In this document: in pieces, positions 58,012 to 64,000 of the stretch
Position numbering within the stretch: the stretch's first letter is position 1
Layout: each line of letters starts with the position of its first letter
Assembly: GCA_910589415.1 (NCBI GenBank)
Contig: OU342630.1
Location: 71,544,186 to 71,608,185 of the forward strand
Direction of reading: 5' to 3'
DNA from: Malachius bipustulatus
Taxonomy: Eukaryota; Arthropoda; Insecta; Coleoptera; Melyridae
DNA: 64,000 nt
The notes under the pieces: generated by a model
Databases searched by the model: none
What the model saw: only the letters and a program-made list of their open reading frames with translations
What the model was told of the DNA's origin: nothing
Made by a program: the position numbers and the translations under genes

Positions 58012-59198
58012 TACACGCGGTGTCAGAAATTGGTAGCAAGCTTTTGACCACAGATTATTTCACCAAGAATAATGGGACTTTCCGCATGCAATTTTTCACA
58101 TTGGCGTCCTTCTTTAAAGATACAGGGTAGGGTGTCAAAGTCAAATTTTAAAAGAAGTTTTTTTTATATTTCCGTTTCTTTTCAATTCTGTTGAAATTTT
58201 GCGCAAATTTCTTTCTCACGACGGCACACATTTTGCTAGTTCATAGAGAATCGAAGCGCGAGCGGAGGGAACAGGGGTTGGGGAGCACTGTGACCCCCTA
58301 ACTTTTTTCTGCATACGCCTCTGGTTGGAAGGTTTATGTTTTAGACCAAGCATTTATTTCTATAATTTTTTTTTACTCTTGGGATATTGTGATACAGAGC
58401 TTGGTTTACTAGATATTGCAACTTATTTGCCTGTTTCATCGATAAATTCTGTAATAAGAGTCAAAGCAGAGACATTGGACATTTTCTCTTTAACCGATGT
58501 GAATGAGTCCATTAGTGACATTGGTTTAGAAAAATACTTTTATGGATCTGTTATTGGTTGACTTTGACATTGGGAGCTTTAGCATAATAAAAGAGAACAA
58601 AAAAATTAATACAATGCGATGATTAGATCAAAATAGCAAAATACTGACATTGGCCATTTTTGCATTAAGCCACTAAATTTTGGTAAGAGTTTTCGTTAAA
58701 CATACATTTTATTATACCTCGTAACTACTTAAACTTATAATTTTTGTTTGATAATGCCAAGTACTCATTGTCAAATCAGTTGCAATATCTCTTAAGCCAA
58801 GCCCTCTATCAAAATTTTACAAGAATGAAAAAAATAACTTATAGAAATAAATGCTTGTTTTAAAAAACAATACCTTCCAACCAAAGGCGTACGTAGGAAA
58901 AAGTTGGGGGCTCAACCTGTTCTGCAGCCCCCGTTCCCTCCGCTCGCGGTTCATTCTCTATGAACAAAATTTAATAAAAAATGTGTCGCCATGAGAAAGA
59001 AATTTGTGAAAATTTCAACTGAATATCTTGAAAAGCAACGGAGTAATCGATAAAAAACACTTTTTATAAAATTTAACTTTGACACCTTGACCATCTTGAA
59101 ACAGAGACGCCTATGTGAAAAATGACACGAAGTCCCATTACTTTTGGCCCAATAATCTGTGGCCAAGAGCTTCATTTACTAATTTTCGACACCCTGTA
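58012..59198. mobile_element. Foldback element, 1.19 kb, decayed TACAGGGTGTCG ends
   Basis: The right end is CGACACCCTGTA (59198); the left counterpart TACACGCGGTGTC is mutated. Arms of several hundred bases pair, e.g. GCGAGCGGAGGGAACAGGGG (58258) with the complement around 58927-58946, and CCACAGATTATT with AATAATCTGTGG (about 59151). Non-coding; the centre is near 58605. Confidence 0.8.
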
Positions 59199-59881
59199 TA
59201 ACGAGTTAAAAATTTGTAAGAAATTAAATATTTAATTCTTGTGAACGGATGGCTTTTTATGATATGGTTAAGTAAAGTAAAAGAAAGGCGATAATAAAAC
59301 AGAAGCATTTAAAGCTTCACTTGTCGTCATATTAATGATAATAATGTATTATAAAAATTTTAATTTTAACAAAAATAAAGACAATCGTTAAATTTGTGCA
59401 ACAGCATAATAAGGCACGCAAAATAACTTTTTCGGCAATGTCAATGCGATGTTGATGAAGAGAGAATTTTGACACTCATGAATTTTTCGTGAAGAGACAA
59501 AGTGCAGAACAAAGATTCGTGATTTGATTATTATTAATTGTCCTATGGGAAACATATCAATCTTTAATATTTGTTTAACTCCTGAACGATAAATTGATTT
59601 TAGAATAATCAGAAAGACGTAGGTATGTAATAAGTATCCATATTCGTTTTACAATAATTATTCTTTAGGTACAACACGTATCAGAGGTTATTGAGCTTTC
59701 AATACAAACAAACCGCATGAAGCCGCGTAATGGCATAATGGTAAATGAGGGACAATTTGAACACTCACATTCGATATTTTTTGTTTCTTATAGTTTTATT
59801 TTTTCCTAGAAATTTCAAATTAATTTAGCGGTCAAGGAGATCTATAACAATATAAGAAAAAAATTGGGGTTGTAAGCTATA
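59199..59881. other. AT-rich non-coding stretch
   Basis: Nothing supported. Confidence 0.5.
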
Positions 59882-60118
59882 GGGCCGGTTGCACAAACAC
59901 AGATTAAAAATTTTGAGATAATTACTGATTTTAAATTGTAAATTTTGAAAATATGGCGAATATATTTAATGATTTTTAATTTTTTATCAGTAATTAACTC
60001 TTCTTAAAAGGAGTAAAACTTATTTTCAGCAATATTAGACCAATATTCTCATAATACAGGGCATTTTAAAATCAGTAATTATCTGAAAATGCTTAATTTA
60101 CGTTTGTGCAACCGGCCC
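59882..60118. mobile_element. 237-bp MITE with GGGCCGGTTGCACAAA termini
   Basis: GGGCCGGTTGCACAAACACA at the left and the complement GGGCCGGTTGCACAAACGTA at the right give near-perfect TIRs. AT-rich interior with AATCAGTAATTA repeats in both orientations. This terminus type is widespread in insect genomes. No clear TSD was seen. Confidence 0.85.
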
Positions 60119-62408
60119 ACAATGAGGCAAATATGTTAAAAAGTATTATAAAAAATAGTTATTTAAATAATTTTTTTAAATATTTTGTACCTACCACGTT
60201 ACGTTTTTAACACCAACTATAAATTATAAAAAAATATTTTTAATAGCTCTGATAATACTTTGAAAAAAGATTAAAACGATAAAGTACGCAACTATAACAC
60301 AGCAAAGTGTGTAGAGAGTAGGTAGAGTTGATATCAACTATACTCGTATGTATAGGAAGTCGCCTTTCCACCTTAAAACGTACGTGTAAACTTTTCATGA
60401 ATCAATAATAATAATTATCTATTGCATGCTCCTCAAGTTTAGCGTTTTAAATTTGATAATTTAATATTTCCATAGCTATAAAAATTATTTTATTCTTTCA
60501 AGTTCGTGTTAAAACATGTAATACTTGAAAAAAATCAAATATTTTATTGTCTGCGTTTTAGTATTGTCTGTCTGTGAAATGATGAGATTATGACAACACG
60601 CGCTCTCTCATCGGCTCTAGGGATTTTCATAAATTTTTACCAAACAGAAAAATAAACAGATAAGAAAGTTTCAAGTCTCTAGCTCATCGGAAAAGATCGA
60701 TTTCAAGATTGGTGCGCAGACAGACAGACAGACAGGACCCAAAAGTGAAAACGAGTTAATAAAAACGTGGTCAAATTACCTCTTTTTTAATCTCCAGCGT
60801 TTAATCCTAGCATTTAATCTCCACATTCTATTTATATACATTACTTACATGGCAACATTTTTGCAAACAGTTTTAATCTGCCAAATCGCGAACAACTGTT
60901 CCTGGATGTAAGCTTCGAGTGAATCTGACTGATGATAAGTATCAAATTATTTATTATACCACAAGATTAAAAGTCAACAAGACTATAACACAAATCAACG
61001 AAAAAATTTGCCTTCAGTGAACTTTAACTCATGCTCTTTTATTACAACTTTTGATATGACAATATAGCACTTTGCTTAGTTTCATTATAAATAATATTTT
61101 TATCGGTTTGGGGACTTTTGATTGGCTAACTAAAAACGAGTTGGATTAATTAATTAATTAATCAATTAACAACAGAATGATAAGTTTTTTGACCTAGTCA
61201 GAAAGTGTCAAACAAATGAATTATTACAGTTAAGATCAGGATTTGGATTTTGGACGGATCAAAATGGACGAATGCAAATGGACAATGGTGGAATTATTTA
61301 TGTTAAACAATCAAGAAAAAATAACGTTTACCTTTTGAGCGTAAAAAATTATAATATACTTATTTCTAGCTGCAAATATAATTTACAGGAACCAATGGCG
61401 ATGTCAATCTCTTCATCTCTGCATATAATTTTGGGTATCTCTGCATCTTTCTTTACAGGAGAGAGATTCGTGGACAATGATTTATACCTACTTATAGTTT
61501 GTTTTACTACATAGCACCAACATCTTCTCTATTTTACGGTCATTCTCAGGGAGTGAAGAAGTCATTCTAATAGCAATATTTACACATAATTGCAAAATTT
61601 GGTAGAATATAAAGTTCAACGTTTACACCGCGGGGCAGTATATATTTTTTGGCATATATTTGGCAATTAGATAACTTTCAGATAATTCCAAAAATGGAGA
61701 ATTGAGATTTGGTCAAGATTTTCATTACGTTCAAGTAATAATTTTTTTGCGGATTGTTGTGACGCATACACTTCTAAAACCGACATTAACAATTTCGCAT
61801 TATCGTAGGTATTAGAAATTTGTATTTTGGTTTTATTTTCAAATATCATGCTCAACGTTAATCGAAACTTACAGTTTGTAACCAATCAGGCCAGTTGATG
61901 ACCAAAGCGTTTTGACATTTACGTATTACCTATCCTGATATCTGCAACACTAATTATTATATTTTTACCGAACAGTATTGTTTTTTTTTTCTTTGTTTGG
62001 TGTGGGTCTCTCCGCTTTTATACATATAAACGATTTTAAGATTTAAAATAATGTCATTCAACTAATTTACCAGAGTCTTACTGTTATCTTAAGAATACCA
62101 ATGAGCGACTAAGAACAAAATTATCCTGCCATGTTAAATGCTAAACCAGCGAGACCTGCGTATCTTACGAGTATTTAAAAAATACTCTATTAAAAAAAAA
62201 AACTTTCATGACATAATGTAGGTACACATTGCATCTTTTATATCATATAATTTTGTCAACAGGTACATTAATCTTCTCTTCTTACAACACAATGATTCTT
62301 ATTTTTTCATTTAGTTGTTGTTGTATGAGAAAGAAGCAAAGTAGCTTAATATTTTCTTACACACATCATATAATCATGTTTCAACGGAACGGATTTACTG
62401 GGATTCCC
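60119..62408. other. AT-rich non-coding stretch
   Basis: Short frames (61272-61514 plus, 61667-61885 minus) lack motifs. 60600-60740 resembles a common insect repeat ending in CAGACAGACAGACAGACAGG. 62230-62408 may be the 3' UTR of the minus-strand gene. Confidence 0.45.
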
Positions 62409-63475
62409 CTAGAGCTGTCTGGGTGAGCAAGTGAGCGGTACTCCGCAAGTCTGTCTGGACGGTGACGCGGGATTCGAGAGGCCACTTTCTCGAATTGGCG
62501 ACAGCGTGGGAGATTTGGTTCTATGAGTCGCGCTCCTCCGACGGCTCCTCCTGTTGACGACTCGGCGGCGGTCCAGGGACGGCCGAAGTGGCTGCTGCTG
62601 TTGCAGAATCGAAAGAGCCGCCGCTAGCTCGGCTTCGCTCACTAATCGACGCCGAGGCGGCGGCAATGATGGCATCGGCACTATGCTGTGGACGGTTGGG
62701 ATGGACGTCGTGTCGGGGGCTACTGTTGGGGTAACACTGGGAACCACCTGGTTAGTCTTCACCGAAGCTGGAGCTTGGGAGAGGTGCGTCTGACTTCTAC
62801 GACGGTGATGACCTAAGTAACCTGACGAATTTTTTTTTTTTTAATGTCTCATGAAATGTTGGAGTCCATTAAAACAGTGGAGTTTACTATTAAGACTTGT
62901 TAAATTACTATCAGATTTCAGATACAGCAACAGTTGTGTCTGTTGAAGAAAATATGAAGTGATAGAAGCAATTAAACAGGAAAAATTGGCAGGAGACGGC
63001 TCAAAATGAGACCCATCTCGAGGGAGGTAAGGTAGTATAGTATAAATGATATGGTCCAAGGTCTATGCGGCTTAATACCTACTACGATAAAAAAAATCTT
63101 ACCTAATACCCTAAACAGCACCCTCAACTTCACCCTAGACCAATGTCCGTGCGTCCTGGGCGTTCTCCCGTCTATAGGCGAGGTTGGTTTGGGCTTGGGT
63201 TTGGCCTTGGTTTTGTGCCTGCAAAGTGACATCAGGCAGCGTGGATCTACGTCGTCAGGACTGTCTGGCACCGACATGCAGCAGTTCCATCGTCGCTTCA
63301 CCTTCCTTGGAGTCTGATGAGTAGGGGCTCCGTTCGCCTTTGATGGTAGTTCAGGTGCAACTTCATTCTTACAAGCGTTGCACCCAGTTGGTGTGCACGG
63401 TGGTGTTGCTGTAGGCCTGCTGCAGATGTTTTCTTCCTGACGAAAGAGGTAATTTATTAACTCTGATTTCAATTT
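62409..63475 (-). CDS. Last two exons of an unrecognised, basic, low-complexity protein
   Basis: Exon A (about 63475-63103) ends in ...VLFRVLG with donor G|GTAAGA. Exon B (62821-62409) follows an acceptor TTCGTCAG and starts ...YLGHHRRRSQ. The split Gly codon fits phase 1 exactly, and B ends ...TCSPRQL-stop. About 260 residues are visible: a helical start (KSELINYLFRQEEN), a Cys cluster (CTPTGCNACKNE), KAKPKPKPT, Pro-rich segments, LQQQQP and Arg-rich RRRVVNRRSRRRS. The composition suggests a disordered nuclear or nucleic-acid-binding region, which is inference. The acceptor has a purine-rich rather than pyrimidine-rich upstream. The true start of exon A is uncertain: candidates are AATCAG|AG at about 63464 and a site inside the MITE at 63496. 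The 5' part lies beyond the window. Confidence 0.6.
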
Positions 63476-63495
63476 TGCTCGTAAATCATGCGTAT

Positions 63496-64000
63496 ACAGG
63501 GTGAGTCCTCTAAAATGGAAAGCTCGATTACACCTATACCATTAAAGATATCGAAATGAACCAAAAAGTGCTGTAAATGGGAGGGTAAAGTGCAGTTTGT
63601 AAAATTATTTTCAGATACACAGGATGGCCCAATATTGCTGTACGCCATACAACTTTGTTATTTTAAATAGGACACCCTCTATATTATTACATCTTCAGAT
63701 TATTTGAGAAAAGTGAAAAAGAATGGTTTGTAAAGTTGAGGTTTCTAATGAGCAATTTATGAGTTATAAACAAATGAAAATCGCGATTTTCCATTTTCAA
63801 AGCAGCTTATATTGAAAACGGCTCGAAATATGGAAAAACGGCTTACATGTCCCTATATTAATTTTTCATTTGGTATCCTATCATGTAGCTGAAATTTTTA
63901 TACCGGGTGATGAAAATAATCAAATTTTTTACCACTCTGTATAAAAATTTCATCCATCCAATAGGATACCGCTTGAAAAGTTAAGATAGGGACATGTAAG
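63496..64000. mobile_element. Foldback MITE cut by the window end
   Basis: Begins TACAGGGTGAGTCCTC. The left arm runs to the core near 63925, where the ACATGTCCCTAT(A/C)TTAA motif appears at 63847 and inversely at 63987. The rest of the right arm lies outside. It belongs with 1-860, 36259-37132 and 43621-45095. Confidence 0.8.

Overview
The window is AT-rich eukaryotic nuclear DNA, almost certainly from an insect. GTAGGTACCTAC-type motifs are frequent, genes are split by GT-AG introns, and the mobile elements are arthropod types (hAT, Tc1/mariner-like, LINE, BEL-like LTR element, tRNA- and 5S-derived SINEs). I lean towards a hemipteran, but sequence alone does not settle it. There are no bacterial operons, rRNA genes or CRISPR arrays.

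Only one gene can be read from start to stop. It is a seven-exon tRNA-dihydrouridine synthase (DUS1L/Dus1 type) on the minus strand, 45517 down to 41461. The exons join to 1392 nt (463 codons plus stop) with every phase matching. Its first intron carries a 1.46-kb near-perfect palindrome. A second, unrecognised minus-strand gene has its last two exons at 62409-62821 and 63103 to about 63475, and a palindromic transposon starts right at the exon edge. Weaker candidates are a signal-peptide first exon (22077-22145, minus), an internal exon (12222-12352, minus) and a coding remnant (54487-54774, minus).

The rest is layered transposon sequence. 1-860, 36259-37132, 43621-45095 and 63496-64000 are foldback elements that share one core motif. 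4981-5614 is a terminal-inverted-repeat (TIR) element with a 9-bp target duplication. 10883-11795 is a foldback containing a 322-bp minisatellite element with an 8-bp duplication. 13625-20080 is a three-level nest: a TIR element holds a LINE, and the LINE open reading frame is split by a 1421-bp hAT element. 20807-21590 is a piggyBac-like candidate.

22942-31050 is the most striking object. It is an 8.1-kb LTR element in minus orientation with two 3695-bp LTRs and only 154 bp between them, yet it keeps a primer-binding site, a polypurine tract and a GTAC target duplication. One LTR alone carries a 557-bp hAT insertion. 36-41 kb holds several nested foldbacks and a 5S-rRNA-derived SINE. 45922-52583 is a 6.66-kb hAT shell with an exact 8-bp duplication, filled with other elements including a mutated Tc1/mariner-like transposase. 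53-60 kb contains further TIR elements separated by featureless AT-rich DNA.
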